Part shown: piece by piece, positions 9,067 to 18,667 of the stretch
Layout of the letters: each line of letters starts with the position of its first letter
How positions within the stretch are numbered: position 1 is the first letter of the stretch
From: Deltaproteobacteria bacterium
GTDB taxonomy: Bacteria > Myxococcota_A > Polyangia > Polyangiales > Ga0077539
DNA: 64,000 nt
Reading direction: 5' to 3'
Assembly: GCA_016704445.1 (NCBI GenBank)
Contig: JADJAE010000016.1
Span: 62,001-126,000, forward strand
Made by a program: the position numbers and the translations under genes
Notes under the pieces: generated by a model
The model's database searches: none
The model's input: only the letters and a program-made list of their open reading frames with translations
What the model was told of the DNA's origin: nothing

Positions 9067-9798
9067 ATGCCCGGAGCCGACGTCACGATCCCCGGCGATG
9101 CCTCCCACGGCGACGCCTCCTCTCCCGCCTACGCCAACGTCCCCGCGGGGGCGACGCGAGGCATGGTGGTGATCCACGAGATCTTCGGTCGGCAGCCCGA
9201 CATCGACCGGGTGGTCGACCGCTTCGCCACGAGGGGCTACGCGGCCGTGGCGCCCGACCTCTTCCACGAAGGCGCGCTGCGGTGCATCCGCGCGGTGATG
9301 TCGGCGATGAGCACCGGGGTCGAGGTCGCGCCGGTGCGCAAGGCGCTGCGGGCGCGCCAGTGGCTCTGCGACCAGGCGGGCCTCGCGACGCCGCAGGTCG
9401 GCATCGTGGGCTTCTGCTTCGGCGGCGGGTTCGCGCTGCTCGCGGGGTCGGGCTGGGGCGCCGTGTCGACCAACTACGGCGAGGTCCCGCCCACCGAACG
9501 CATGCGGGGCATCGGCCCGGTCATCGGGTGCTACGGCGGGCGCGACCTGCCCTTCCGCGGGAAGGGGGCGGTGCTCACCGAGCGCCTCGCGCCGCTGGGC
9601 GTCGTGCCCGAGGTGCACACCTTCCCCAACGCGGGGCACGCGTTTCTCACCGAGGGAGACCACCCCGTGGCGACCCTGCTGACGTGGCCGATCCTTCATG
9701 CGGGCTACGACCCCATGAGCGCCCCGGAGGCGTGGTCGAAGATCGAGGCCTTCTTCGACCGCAACCTCAGCCCCAAGACCGAGGGCGCGGCGGAGTAG
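9067..9798 (+). CDS. Dienelactone hydrolase family protein
   Basis: 243 residues, alpha/beta hydrolase. The family landmarks are all visible: the Glu of MVVIHEIFGRQ (about 36-46), the nucleophile elbow GFCFGGGFAL with Cys instead of Ser, the Asp of CYGGRDLPF, and the His of NAGHAFL. The reaction expected of the family is hydrolysis of a cyclic ester; the natural substrate here is unknown. No signal peptide. It is followed after 12 bp by the alkyl-sulfatase-like gene and could be co-transcribed with it. Confidence 0.85.
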   Translation: MPGADVTIPGDASHGDASSPAYANVPAGATRGMVVIHEIFGRQPDIDRVVDRFATRGYAAVAPDLFHEGALRCIRAVMSAMSTGVEVAPVRKALRARQWLCDQAGLATPQVGIVGFCFGGGFALLAGSGWGAVSTNYGEVPPTERMRGIGPVIGCYGGRDLPFRGKGAVLTERLAPLGVVPEVHTFPNAGHAFLTEGDHPVATLLTWPILHAGYDPMSAPEAWSKIEAFFDRNLSPKTEGAAE

Positions 9799-9810
9799 CG
9801 GCGCAACCCG

Positions 9811-11586
9811 ATGTCACGACGAACCCGTTGGATCACCATGGTCGTGGCGGTGCTCTGCGCCGTCGCGGGGGCCTCCCTGGTCGCCGTCCGTCGGCTGCGC
9901 CCGCGCCGCGCGGCGGTGGTGCAGTCGCGCGCGGTGGCCACGCCGGAGCAGCTCAGGGCCCAGTGCCGCGACGCCGTCGGGCCGCCGCGGGTCGAGCGCA
10001 TCAGCGAGCACGTCTGGCTGGCGATCGGGTACGACCTGGCGAACACGATCCTCATCCAGACGAGCGCGGGCAACGTGGTGGTGGACGTCTCGATGAGCCC
10101 GGTGCGCGCGCAGGCGGTGAAGGCGGCGCTCACCGCGGTGGCGCCCGGGCGCACGCTCGCGGTGATCTACACGCACAGCCACATCGACCACACCGGCGGG
10201 GCGTCGGCGTGGGTCGAGCCGGGGACGGAGATCTGGGCGACCGAGGCGCTCTCGGAGCACTTCATCAAGCAGTACGGCGAGTTCAGGACCGCCGAGACCC
10301 GCCGCGGCGCCGGGCAGTACGGCGCGCACATCGAGGAGGAGTCGCTGCCCTGCTGCACCATCGGCCGACGGCTCGACTTCGAGAGCGCCGTCGTGACGGG
10401 CGCGCTGCTGCCCACGCGCACCTTCTCGGGCCACGCCGAGCTCACCTTCGGCGGGGTGCGCATCGAGCTCGTCGAGGCCCACGGAGAGACGCACGACCAG
10501 CTCTTCGTCTGGCTGCCCGCCGAGCGGGTGCTCATGCCCGGCGACAACTACTACCACGCGTTTCCCAACCTCTACACGATCCGAGGGACCTCGCCGCGCC
10601 CGGTGGACGCCTGGATCGACTCGCTCGACCTCATGCGCCGCCGCGCCCCGGAGCACCTCGTCCCCTCGCACACGGTCGCGCTCCACGGCCGGGAGAACAT
10701 CCTCGGCGCGCTCACCCGCTACCGCGACGCCATCCAGTGGGTGCGCGACCGGGTCGTCGCCGGGGCCAACGCGGGCATGCGCCTCGAGCCCCTGGTGGAG
10801 AGCATCGGACTGCCGCCCGCGGTCGCCTCGGACCCCGCGCTCGCCCCGCTCTACGGCCAGGTCGACTGGTCCGCGAGGGCGATCTACACCAACCACCTCG
10901 GGTGGTTCGACGGCAGCCCCGAGGCGCTCTACCCCCTCGCCGAGCGCGACCGGGCGACCCGCACCGTGGCCATGATGGGCGGCGCCGAGCGCCTCTGGTC
11001 GGTCATCGACGCCTCCCTCCGCACCGACCCACGGTGGGCGCTGCACCTCCTCACGCTGCTTCGCGACGCGGGCCTCACGGCGGAGACGCCCGGGCAGCGC
11101 TGGGCCCTCGCCTCGGCGGCCGCGCTGGAGTCCGTCGCGGCCACGGTGGGCAACAGCAACGGCCGCGGCTACCTGCTGGAGTCGGCCTACGGGCGACGCC
11201 ACGGGGTTCCGCCGCTCCCGACGCCGCGCGCCTCGGCGGCGGTGCTCGACCGGGTGCCGATGGCCACGGTCTTCCACGTGATGGCCTCGCGGCTGCTGCC
11301 TGAGCTGTCCTCGGGCGTGCACGAGTCCGTGCGCTTCGACCTGACGGACTCGCACGAGACCTTCTTCCTGACGATCCGCAACGGGGTGCTGGAGGTCGCG
11401 AAGGGGGACGCGCTCCCCAACACGCCACCGCCGCTCGCGGTCGTCACCACCACCGCGAGCGCGTGGCGGCGCGTCGCGACGGACACCCTCACCCCCGCCG
11501 CAGCGGTCGCCAGCGGCGAGCTGCGCATCGCGGGCGACACCGCGGGCTTCTACACCTTCTCGCAGCGCTTCCGCCGCGGGCTCTGA
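9811..11586 (+). CDS. Alkyl-sulfatase-like metallo-beta-lactamase-fold hydrolase
   Basis: 591 residues. An N-terminal signal/anchor (about 10-28, MVVAVLCAVAGASLVAV) suggests export. The zinc motif HSHIDH (His122-His127) lies in a metallo-beta-lactamase domain, followed by EAHGETHDQLFVWLP. The helical middle and the C-terminal SCP2-like region (about 480-591) complete the linear alkyl-sulfatase (SdsA1-type) architecture, and overall length is close to that family. Expected role: hydrolysis of primary or secondary alkyl sulfates, or a related esterase activity. The exact substrate cannot be read from sequence. Confidence 0.8.
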   Translation: MSRRTRWITMVVAVLCAVAGASLVAVRRLRPRRAAVVQSRAVATPEQLRAQCRDAVGPPRVERISEHVWLAIGYDLANTILIQTSAGNVVVDVSMSPVRAQAVKAALTAVAPGRTLAVIYTHSHIDHTGGASAWVEPGTEIWATEALSEHFIKQYGEFRTAETRRGAGQYGAHIEEESLPCCTIGRRLDFESAVVTGALLPTRTFSGHAELTFGGVRIELVEAHGETHDQLFVWLPAERVLMPGDNYYHAFPNLYTIRGTSPRPVDAWIDSLDLMRRRAPEHLVPSHTVALHGRENILGALTRYRDAIQWVRDRVVAGANAGMRLEPLVESIGLPPAVASDPALAPLYGQVDWSARAIYTNHLGWFDGSPEALYPLAERDRATRTVAMMGGAERLWSVIDASLRTDPRWALHLLTLLRDAGLTAETPGQRWALASAAALESVAATVGNSNGRGYLLESAYGRRHGVPPLPTPRASAAVLDRVPMATVFHVMASRLLPELSSGVHESVRFDLTDSHETFFLTIRNGVLEVAKGDALPNTPPPLAVVTTTASAWRRVATDTLTPAAAVASGELRIAGDTAGFYTFSQRFRRGL

Positions 11587-11819
11587 TCGTCACTCCCCTC
11601 GAGGCCCGGCGCCGCTGAAAGTGCGCTGACGCGTCGGTGCACCCGTTGCACCGCTGAGCCTCGACGGGCGCATGGAATGCACTCCCGGCGAGGCCTCCAA
11701 AGCCCCGCCCTCCGCCACATAGAGCGGCCCACGAAGGGGCGCCACCGGAACATGGCCTCGCAGTCGGGGCGGCACGTCGGATGCTCGCGCTGCGCTTCGG
11801 GAAGGAGCGCAGTCCTCCA

Positions 11820-12137
11820 ATGCGAGTGTTGGTAACGGGAGCAAACGGGCACATCGGCAGCCACGTGGTGAGGGCGTGCCTTGCGGCCGGCCTCGACCCC
11901 GTGGCCTTCGTTCGACCGAAGGCCGACCTTCGGGCCCTCCATGGGGTCGACGTGGAGCGCCGCGTCGGAGACCTGCTCGACGCCGACAGCGTGCGGCGCG
12001 CCTGCGATGGGGTGGAGGTGCTCCGCGACGCCTTCCGCTGGCTCCTGTTCGTCGACGCACTCAAGCCGAAGGCCGCCGCGAAGGTGCGGGCTGCGCTCGG
12101 AGATCGAGCCGCCCCCGATGCTGACTGGACACGCTGA
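11820..12137 (+). pseudogene. Remnant of an NAD-dependent epimerase (SDR) with internal deletion
   Basis: 105 codons from the ATG at 11820. The first 60 residues are a normal extended-SDR start (MRVLVTGANGHIGSHVVRAC, then VDVERRVGDLLDADSVRRAC). They run directly into DAFRWLLFVDALKPKAAAKV and a short tail that looks like the C-terminal end of the same family. The usual 200 or so residues between, including the YxxxK active site, are absent although the frame stays open. I read this as an in-frame internal deletion. Its end overlaps the start of the downstream histidine kinase by 20 bp. Confidence 0.55.
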
Positions 12138-14148
12138 GCCGCCGGTCGGTGCGTCCGTAGAGGACCAGGGCGTGCTCACCCGCCGCGTCGTCGACAGCAT
12201 CCCCTCGATGCTCGCCTACTGGGACTCCTCGCAGCGCTGCCGCTTCGCCAACCGCGCATACGAGCGCTGGTATGGGGTCGCGCCGGAGTCGCTGATCGGC
12301 ATGCACATCCGCGAGCTCCTCGGGCCGTACTATCCCCTCTGCGAGCCGTACATCGAGGCCGCGCTGCGGGGCGAGGCCCAGGAGTTCGAGCGGGAGATCC
12401 CCGACCCTGGGGGTGGACCCCCGACGATCAGCCACGCGAACTACATCCCCGACGTGGTCGACGGCGTCGTGCGGGGCTTCAGCGCCCAGGTGACGGACGT
12501 CTCGGCGCTCAAGCGGGCCGAGCGGGCGCACCGGGAGTCCGAGCAGGAGTTCTCCGGAATCATCGCCATCGCGGCGGACGCCATCATCAGCGTCGACGCA
12601 GACCAGCGGATCACCATCTTCAACGACAGCGCCGAGCGGGTCTTCGGCTACACCAAGGCCGAGGCGCTGGGGGCCCCGCTCGAGATGCTGGTCCCCACCC
12701 GGCTGCGCGCGGGGCATCGGGCGCACGTCTCGGCCTTCGCCGCCGCCGAGCGGGGCTCCGTCACGATGGGCGAGCGGAGCGTGACGATCCACGGCAGGCG
12801 CAAGAGCGGCGAGGAGTTTCCCGCGGAGGCCACGCACTCCAAGCTGGTCGTCGGGGGCAGGGTCGTGATGACCGTGGCGCTGCGGGACATCACGGAGCGG
12901 AGGCTCTTCGAGAGGGAGCAGGAGATCCTGGCCGACGCGGGGGACGCGCTGGCCTCGTCGCTGGACTACGCGGAGACGATCAAGAGCATCGCCGGGCTGG
13001 TGGTGCACCACGTCGCCGACCTGTGCCTCATCGACATGATCGAGGTCGACGAGCGGGGGCATCGGATGATGGTCGTCCACGCCGACCCGGCGATGGCCCC
13101 TATCTGCGAGAAGCTGGCGGCGCTCCCGATCGATCGGGAGCACACCCTCGCCCGCTCGGCCTTCGAGACGAAGCAGCCCCAGCTACTTCGCGAGATGGGT
13201 CCCGATCTCTGGGCGTCGGTGGCCCGAGACGACGAGCAGCTCCGGCTGATCGAGGCCCTCAACCCCCGCTCGGCCATCGTGGTGCCGCTGCTCTCCCACG
13301 GCGAGCTTCTCGGGGCCATGGTCCTCGCGTCGAGCCGCCCCGGTCGGTACGGCACCCGCGACATGGCCTTCGCGACCGAGATCGCCCGCCGGGCCACCAG
13401 CGCCATCGTGAACGCCCGGCTCTACGCCGCGGCGCAGCGGGCCACGAAGGCGCGCGACGACATCCTGGCCATCGTCGCCCACGACATGAGAACCCCGCTG
13501 AGCACCATCCTCCTTGCGACGGGCCTGCTGGAGCGACAGCTCGCGAGGGGCGGAGTCACGGCCGCCATGAGCAGCGTCCAGACGATCCTGCGCGCCTTCG
13601 AGCGCGCCAACCGGCTCATCCAGGACCTCCTCGACGTGGCGCGCATCGAGGGAGGGGCGCTGACGATCGAGCGGGGGAAGATGCCCGCGAGGCAGCTCCT
13701 CGTCGACTCGCAGGAGGAGGAGCAGCTGCTCGCCACCAACGCCTCCATCGCGCTGCGCATCGACGCGGCCGAGGAGCTAGCCCCGATCCTGGGCGACCGT
13801 GATCGGCTGCTCCAGGTGTTCGAGAACCTCGTTGGCAACGCGATCAAGTTCACGCCCGCGGGAGGGAGCATCACGCTGGGGGCGGACTCTCGACCGGGGG
13901 AGGTGTGCTTCAGGGTCGAGGACACGGGCGTGGGGATGTCCTCCGAGAGCCTCGCGCGGGTCTTCGACCGCTTCTGGCAGGCGGGGAGGGCCGAGCGCCA
14001 CGGGGCGGGGCTCGGGCTCCCGATCTGCAAGGGCATCGTCGAGGCCCACGGGGGCCGCATCTGGGTGGAGAGCGAGCTGGGGCGGGGGACGACCTTCTAC
14101 TTCAGCGTCCCGACCGCGACGGTGCTCTCCGGCGAGCAGCGCGATTGA
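12118..14148 (+). CDS. PAS-PAS-GAF sensor histidine kinase
   Basis: 676 residues from the ATG at 12118, chosen because the first PAS begins soon after and the longer frame is only an SDR-remnant shadow. Two PAS domains (about 15-135, starting SIPSMLAYWDSSQ; and 145-265, with IISVDADQRITIFNDSAERV) precede a GAF domain (about 275-430). The HisKA box is AHDMRTPLS with His455 as phosphoacceptor. N, G1 and G2 boxes are visible (ENLVGNAIKFTPAGG, VEDTGVGMS, GAGLGLPICKGIVEAHGG). No transmembrane segment, so it is a cytoplasmic sensor. It precedes a second kinase and a response regulator on the same strand. Confidence 0.88.
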   Translation: MLTGHAEPPVGASVEDQGVLTRRVVDSIPSMLAYWDSSQRCRFANRAYERWYGVAPESLIGMHIRELLGPYYPLCEPYIEAALRGEAQEFEREIPDPGGGPPTISHANYIPDVVDGVVRGFSAQVTDVSALKRAERAHRESEQEFSGIIAIAADAIISVDADQRITIFNDSAERVFGYTKAEALGAPLEMLVPTRLRAGHRAHVSAFAAAERGSVTMGERSVTIHGRRKSGEEFPAEATHSKLVVGGRVVMTVALRDITERRLFEREQEILADAGDALASSLDYAETIKSIAGLVVHHVADLCLIDMIEVDERGHRMMVVHADPAMAPICEKLAALPIDREHTLARSAFETKQPQLLREMGPDLWASVARDDEQLRLIEALNPRSAIVVPLLSHGELLGAMVLASSRPGRYGTRDMAFATEIARRATSAIVNARLYAAAQRATKARDDILAIVAHDMRTPLSTILLATGLLERQLARGGVTAAMSSVQTILRAFERANRLIQDLLDVARIEGGALTIERGKMPARQLLVDSQEEEQLLATNASIALRIDAAEELAPILGDRDRLLQVFENLVGNAIKFTPAGGSITLGADSRPGEVCFRVEDTGVGMSSESLARVFDRFWQAGRAERHGAGLGLPICKGIVEAHGGRIWVESELGRGTTFYFSVPTATVLSGEQRD

Positions 14149-14260
14149 CGAGAGCGGTCGCGGCTCCAGAGGGAGATCCCGGGGCCCGAGCGCAGACCGC
14201 TGCCTCTGGAAGATCCTGTCCGATGCGCGAATCCCCACCGTATCGCTGAGGCCTTCGACC

Positions 14261-17137
14261 ATGGAATCGGCCCAACGCGACCTCGAGGAGCTGGTCTTCC
14301 GCACCCTGCTGGAGCGCGCGGTGCCGGTCGCGATCTTCTGCTGGCGCGCCACCGAGGGCTGGCCGGTCGAGTTCGTCTCGTCCAACGTCAGCCACGTGCT
14401 CGGCTATGGCGCCGAGGATTTCCTCTCCGGACGCGTGGTCTACGCCAGGGCCATCCACCCCGACGACCTCCCGAAGGTGACCCGCGAGGTCGAGGAGCAC
14501 AGCGCCTCCGGGGACCTGGTCTTCGAGCACGAGGACTACCGCCTCATCGACCCGGAGGGCCGGGTCATCTGGGTCCGCGACCTCACCGCGATCATCCGCG
14601 ACGACGCCGGGCAGATCACCCGCTACATCGGCTACATCTTCGAGTGCACCGCGCGCCACGAGGCGCTCGACGCCCTGGCGCTGGCCCGGCGCAAGGCCGA
14701 GGCCGCCACGCTGGCGAAGACCGAGTTCTTCAACAACGTGAGCCACGAGTTTCGCACGCCCCTCACGCTGATGCTGGGGCCGCTGGAAGACCTGCTCGCG
14801 GGCGCCCGGGGGGAGCTGCCCGGGCCCGTGGGCGCCGAGCTGGTGATGGTCCACCGCAACGCGCAGAGGCTGTTGAAGCTGGTCGACGCGCTGCTCGATT
14901 TCTCGCGCCTCGAGGCGGGTCGCGCGGAGGCCAGCTTCGAGCCCGTCGACCTCGCGGCGCTCACCACGGACCTCGCCAGCACCTTCCGCTCCGCGGTAGA
15001 GCGCGGGGGCGTGCGGCTGGTGGTGGCCTGCCCCGCCCTGCCGGAGCCCGTCTTCGTCGACCGCGGGATGTGGGAGCAGATCGTGCTCAACCTCCTCTCC
15101 AACGCGTTCAAGTTCACGCTCTCGGGGGAGATCGCGGTCTCGCTGGAGCTCGACGACGGGGCCGTGCGGCTGGCGGTGCGCGACTCGGGCGTCGGCATCC
15201 CCCAGGCGGAGCTTCCCCACCTCTTCGAGCGCTTCCATCAGGTGCGCGGGGCGGCGGGGCGCAACTTCGAGGGGACGGGCATCGGCCTCGCGCTGGTGCA
15301 GGAGCTCACCCGCCTCCACGGCGGCACGGTCTCGGTGGAGAGCGAGCCGGGGCGGGGGTCGTGCTTCACCGTGCGCGTCCCTCGGGGCTCCGACCACCTG
15401 CCCCGGGAGCACCTCTCGCTCTCGCCCCACCCCTCGACGGCGGCCTCGACCCGCGCGGGCTCGGAGCCCTTCGTGGCGGAGGCGCTACAGTGGCTCCCCG
15501 GAGAGACGGCCCCGGAGCCCGCGGTCGAGGCGGCGGTCGGCGGTCTGCCTCGCAAGCGCATCGTCCTGGCCGATGACAACGCCGACATGCGGGACTACGT
15601 CCGTCGCCTGCTCTCGCGCGAGCACGAGGTGGTCGCCGTGGGCGACGGCCGCCAGGCGCTGGAGGAGGTGCGCGCGCGACGGCCGGACATGCTCCTCTCG
15701 GACGTGATGATGCCCGAGATGGACGGCATCGAGCTGCTCGGCGCGGTGCGGGCCGACCCCTCGCTGCGCACGCTGCCGGTGCTGCTGCTGTCCGCGAGGG
15801 CCGGGGAGGAGGCGCGGCTGGGCGGCCTCGAGGTCGGCGCGGACGACTACGTTACCAAGCCCTTCTCGGCGAAGGAGCTCACCGCGCGGGTGCGGGCGCA
15901 GCTCCACCTCGCCGACCTCCGTCAGCAGGCCCGCGAGGCGACGGAGGCCTCCGAGCGGCTCTACCGACAGCTCATCGAGGGCGCGCAGGACGGCATCGTC
16001 GTGGTCGATCGGGAGGGGGTCGCGACGCTCGCCAACAGCGCCGCGCAGCGCATGTTCGGCTACGACGAGCGCTCCCTCGTCGGCATGTCGGTGACCGAGC
16101 TCCTCGCGCCCGAGCTGCGCGACCAGCACCGTCGTGACCTCGCGGAGTACGCGCGCTCCGGCGGCGGCGCGCTCGCCGGGCATTTCGTCGAGCTGCGGGG
16201 GTGTCGGCGCAGCGGCGAGGCGTTTCCCATGGACGTCGCGGCCTCGGCGGTCGATCTGCCCGCGGGGCTGGCGATCATGTACGCGCTGCGCGACACGTCC
16301 GAGCGTCGGCGGCTTCAGGCGCGCGTCATGCAGTCCGAGCGGCTCGCGTCGCTGGGGCTGATGAGCGCCGGGATGGCGCACGAGATCAACAACCCCATCG
16401 CGTTCATCGACAGCAACCTGGCCGTGCTCGACCGGGACATCCGCGGGATGCGCTCCGTGCTGGAGGAGTACCGCCGCGGCGATGCCACGCTGGCCGCGGT
16501 CGCCCCGGAGGTGATGGAGGGCGTGCGGCGCGCCAGCGAGGCCGCCGACCTGCCCTACATCGAAGCCAACATCGAGCGGATCGTGCAGCGCTCGCGGGTG
16601 GGCGTGAAGCGCGTGGCGACGATCGTGACGCACCTCCGGGAGTTCGCTCGGCTCGACCACGCCGAGGTCGCGACCGTAGACCTGCGGAGCATGCTGGAGA
16701 GCAGCGTCGAGATGGTGCAGTGGCGCCTGGACAAGCAGGGCATCGCCGTCGAGCGCCGCTACGGATCGGTGCCGCCGATCGCCTGCTCCGTCGCGGCGAT
16801 GAACCAGGTCTTCCTGAACCTCCTGGTGAACGCGATCCAGGCGATCGAGGCCAGCGGGCGATCGGAGGGGCGCATCTCGATCTCGACCCGGAGCGCAGGG
16901 ACCGATGCCGTCGTCGAGATCGCCGACAACGGCGGCGGCATCCCCGAAGACCTCCTGCCGCGCATCTTCGACCCCTTCTTCACCACGAAGCGCGTCGGGG
17001 AGGGAATGGGCCTCGGGTTGAGCATCAGCCACAGCATCGTGGTGGAGCAGCAGGGCCGCATCGAGGTCGAGAGCGAGGCCGGACGTGGGGCGCTCTTTCG
17101 CGTGATCCTGCCGAGAAACCGAGGGGAGACGTCATGA
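14261..17137 (+). CDS. Hybrid histidine kinase: PAS-HisKA-HATPase-REC-PAS-HisKA-HATPase
   Basis: 958 residues from the ATG at 14261. The order is PAS (about 15-130), HisKA with VSHEFRTPL (His162), HATPase, receiver domain with LLSDVMMPEMDG (Asp481) and VTKPFS, second PAS (about 565-690), and a second kinase core with MAHEINNPIAF (His707) and NQVFLNLLVNAIQAI. Two complete kinase cores in one chain suggest an internal phosphorelay. No membrane segments. Its TGA overlaps the ATG of the response regulator (ATGA), so the two are probably translationally coupled and act in one pathway. Input signal unknown. Confidence 0.88.
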   Translation: MESAQRDLEELVFRTLLERAVPVAIFCWRATEGWPVEFVSSNVSHVLGYGAEDFLSGRVVYARAIHPDDLPKVTREVEEHSASGDLVFEHEDYRLIDPEGRVIWVRDLTAIIRDDAGQITRYIGYIFECTARHEALDALALARRKAEAATLAKTEFFNNVSHEFRTPLTLMLGPLEDLLAGARGELPGPVGAELVMVHRNAQRLLKLVDALLDFSRLEAGRAEASFEPVDLAALTTDLASTFRSAVERGGVRLVVACPALPEPVFVDRGMWEQIVLNLLSNAFKFTLSGEIAVSLELDDGAVRLAVRDSGVGIPQAELPHLFERFHQVRGAAGRNFEGTGIGLALVQELTRLHGGTVSVESEPGRGSCFTVRVPRGSDHLPREHLSLSPHPSTAASTRAGSEPFVAEALQWLPGETAPEPAVEAAVGGLPRKRIVLADDNADMRDYVRRLLSREHEVVAVGDGRQALEEVRARRPDMLLSDVMMPEMDGIELLGAVRADPSLRTLPVLLLSARAGEEARLGGLEVGADDYVTKPFSAKELTARVRAQLHLADLRQQAREATEASERLYRQLIEGAQDGIVVVDREGVATLANSAAQRMFGYDERSLVGMSVTELLAPELRDQHRRDLAEYARSGGGALAGHFVELRGCRRSGEAFPMDVAASAVDLPAGLAIMYALRDTSERRRLQARVMQSERLASLGLMSAGMAHEINNPIAFIDSNLAVLDRDIRGMRSVLEEYRRGDATLAAVAPEVMEGVRRASEAADLPYIEANIERIVQRSRVGVKRVATIVTHLREFARLDHAEVATVDLRSMLESSVEMVQWRLDKQGIAVERRYGSVPPIACSVAAMNQVFLNLLVNAIQAIEASGRSEGRISISTRSAGTDAVVEIADNGGGIPEDLLPRIFDPFFTTKRVGEGMGLGLSISHSIVVEQQGRIEVESEAGRGALFRVILPRNRGETS

Positions 17138-17637
17138 TGGAGGTCACGTCGCGCAAGTACTGCCTGCTGGTCGTCGACGACGAGCCGGACATCTGCGACT
17201 CGGTCTACGACCTGCTGCGCCTCCGCTACGACGTCGCCAGGGCGAACAGCGCCGAGGAGGCGATGGAGGTCATGCGGCAGCGCGACGTGCACGTGGTGAT
17301 GACCGACCAGCGGATGCCCCTGGTGACGGGCACCGAGATGCTGCGGAAGGTGAAGTCCGACTACCCCGACGCGATACGGGTGCTCTTCACCGGATACGCG
17401 GACATCCGCTCGGTGATCGAGGCGATCAACCTGGGCCACGTCTACCGCTACATGAGCAAGCCCTTCTCCCCGGAGGAGCTCGAGCTCGCGGTCGCCGAGG
17501 CCGCCTCCGAGTACGAGCGCATCGCCGGCCGGGCGCGCGCCCTCGAAGCGTGCGTGCGCAGGGTCGACGACCTCGAGACGACGCTCTCGGAGCTGCGCGA
17601 GCGCCTCGCCCGGTTGGAGGGGGAGAGCGGCGAGTAG
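17134..17637 (+). CDS. Single-domain response regulator
   Basis: 167 residues. The receiver domain covers about 8-125: the acidic pocket is VVDDEPD, the phosphorylated Asp is in VMTDQRMPL (Asp58), and the Lys is in YMSKPFS. The C-terminal 40 residues are a predicted coiled coil (LEACVRRVDDLETTLSELRE) instead of a DNA-binding or enzymatic output. It overlaps the hybrid kinase stop by four bases, with a GAGGGGAG ribosome site ahead. Expected to be phosphorylated by the upstream kinases and to signal by protein contact. Confidence 0.85.
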   Translation: MMEVTSRKYCLLVVDDEPDICDSVYDLLRLRYDVARANSAEEAMEVMRQRDVHVVMTDQRMPLVTGTEMLRKVKSDYPDAIRVLFTGYADIRSVIEAINLGHVYRYMSKPFSPEELELAVAEAASEYERIAGRARALEACVRRVDDLETTLSELRERLARLEGESGE

Positions 17638-17731
17638 GGGCGAGCGCTCACTTGCCATCAGGGCGCGCTGCCGCATGTTGCGACGAGGCCACGTCGGAAG
17701 GGACGACGAGGCCACGAAAGGATGGGCGGTC

Positions 17732-17983
17732 ATGCCTCAATTCATGGACGTGCACACTGGAATGACGGGCCTCACGGCGCAGCAGCTCAAGGAGGCCCAC
17801 GAACACGACAAGGCCATCGAGGGAGACGCCGGGGTCCACTTCCTCAAGGCGTGGGCCGACCCTGTGACGGGCAAGGTCTTCTGCCTCTCGGAAGGCCCCA
17901 ACAAGGAGGCCGTGCTCGACGTCCATCGCAGGGCCGGGCACCCGACCGACGAGATCTACGAGGTGCCCCTCTCCGTCGATTGA
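17732..17983 (+). CDS. SCO4226-like (DUF4242) small protein
   Basis: 83 residues from the ATG at 17732, which has an AAAGGATG-type ribosome site and gives the expected start MPQFMDVHTGM. Motifs VHFLKAWADPVTGKVFCLSE and VLDVHRRAGHPTDEIYEV match the SCO4226/DUF4242 family, ferredoxin-like-fold proteins; one member has been described as nickel-binding. The conserved His residues (DVH, AGH) are retained. Probably cytoplasmic; role unknown. The longer frame starting at 17675 adds an implausible Arg-rich extension. Confidence 0.7.
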   Translation: MPQFMDVHTGMTGLTAQQLKEAHEHDKAIEGDAGVHFLKAWADPVTGKVFCLSEGPNKEAVLDVHRRAGHPTDEIYEVPLSVD

Positions 17984-18080
17984 GCTGCGTTGGAGCGGTT
18001 CTCACTCGAGCCTGGGACGAGACCGCCCACGCCCTCAGTCACCGCCTCACCCCTCCGCTTCGCGCCGGGTAACGCGGGCG

Positions 18081-18105
18081 GGGGGCCAGACGTATGGCCT
18101 CGCGG
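18081..18105 (+). repeat. Left copy of an imperfect 25-bp direct repeat bounding the beta-helix island
   Basis: This stretch is GGGGGC followed by two variable bases, GACGTATGGCC, three bases and CGG. It matches 21 of 25 positions with 28768-28792 at the other end of the island. The core GACGTATGGCC is identical. It lies in the non-coding leader ahead of the first small island gene. It could be an attachment-like site or a coincidence of terminator-like sequences; only the match itself is seen. Confidence 0.4.
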
Positions 18106-18262
18106 TCGTACTTCGAATTTCGATCGTGCGATATTTCGCTTGACTTCCTGGGGGGGGGGGCAGGCGCACAGTCGCTCGCGATTCACGGCGGGTGGATGTC
18201 GGGACGGCGCTCTCTTGAGCTCTCCCCGGCATGGCGGCGTGCGTTCATGTCCTTGACGGGGA

Positions 18263-18667
18263 GTGTCCGACTCGATGGGCTATCAGCGCTTGTTCGATGA
18301 AGAGATCGCCCGCGCCGCGGCGCTGGCGTGCATCAACGATGGCGCCTTCGGCCCGTCGTCTTCCAGCTACGCCCTGGCGCTCAGCACGACGACGCTCAGC
18401 GTCGCGGACATCCCGCCCGCGATCTATCGGGTCTTCCTGGAGGGAATGGACGCGTCGCTGGTGGTCGCGCTCAGCCTCCGCCCGTCGTCGGCGACGATCA
18501 CGCTCCCCTCCGTGGGGCCTCCGCCCACGGCTTCCAGCGAGCCGGTGGCCCTCTTTCCGGGCAGCGTCGTCGAGCGGGTGCGGGTCGTCGCGGGGCTCCA
18601 GACCCTGAACGTGAGGCTCGTCTCCGGGACGGCGACGCTCTACCTCGTCCCCGTGGTGCAGGGATGA
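18263..18667 (+). CDS. Small protein of unknown function, first gene of the island
   Basis: 134 residues from the GTG at 18263; an ATG at 18275 with better ribosome-site spacing is an alternative start. I do not recognise the family. The N-terminal 25 residues are a charged helix (YQRLFDEEIARAAALACIND). The rest is strand-rich and ends in hydrophobic strands (LNVRLVSGTATLYLVPVV), suggesting a beta-sandwich. No signal peptide and no Cys pairs. Its stop overlaps the next ATG (ATGA), so it is co-translated with the paralogue family that follows. The leader upstream is unusually AT-rich for this window and contains a run of ten or so Gs near 18150. Confidence 0.6.
   Translation: MSDSMGYQRLFDEEIARAAALACINDGAFGPSSSSYALALSTTTLSVADIPPAIYRVFLEGMDASLVVALSLRPSSATITLPSVGPPPTASSEPVALFPGSVVERVRVVAGLQTLNVRLVSGTATLYLVPVVQG

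Noticed and set aside
9814..11355. 513-residue minus-strand open frame opposite the alkyl-sulfatase gene
   Set aside because: Mirror of the real gene's codon bias; no recognisable motif while the plus strand has the HSHIDH zinc site.
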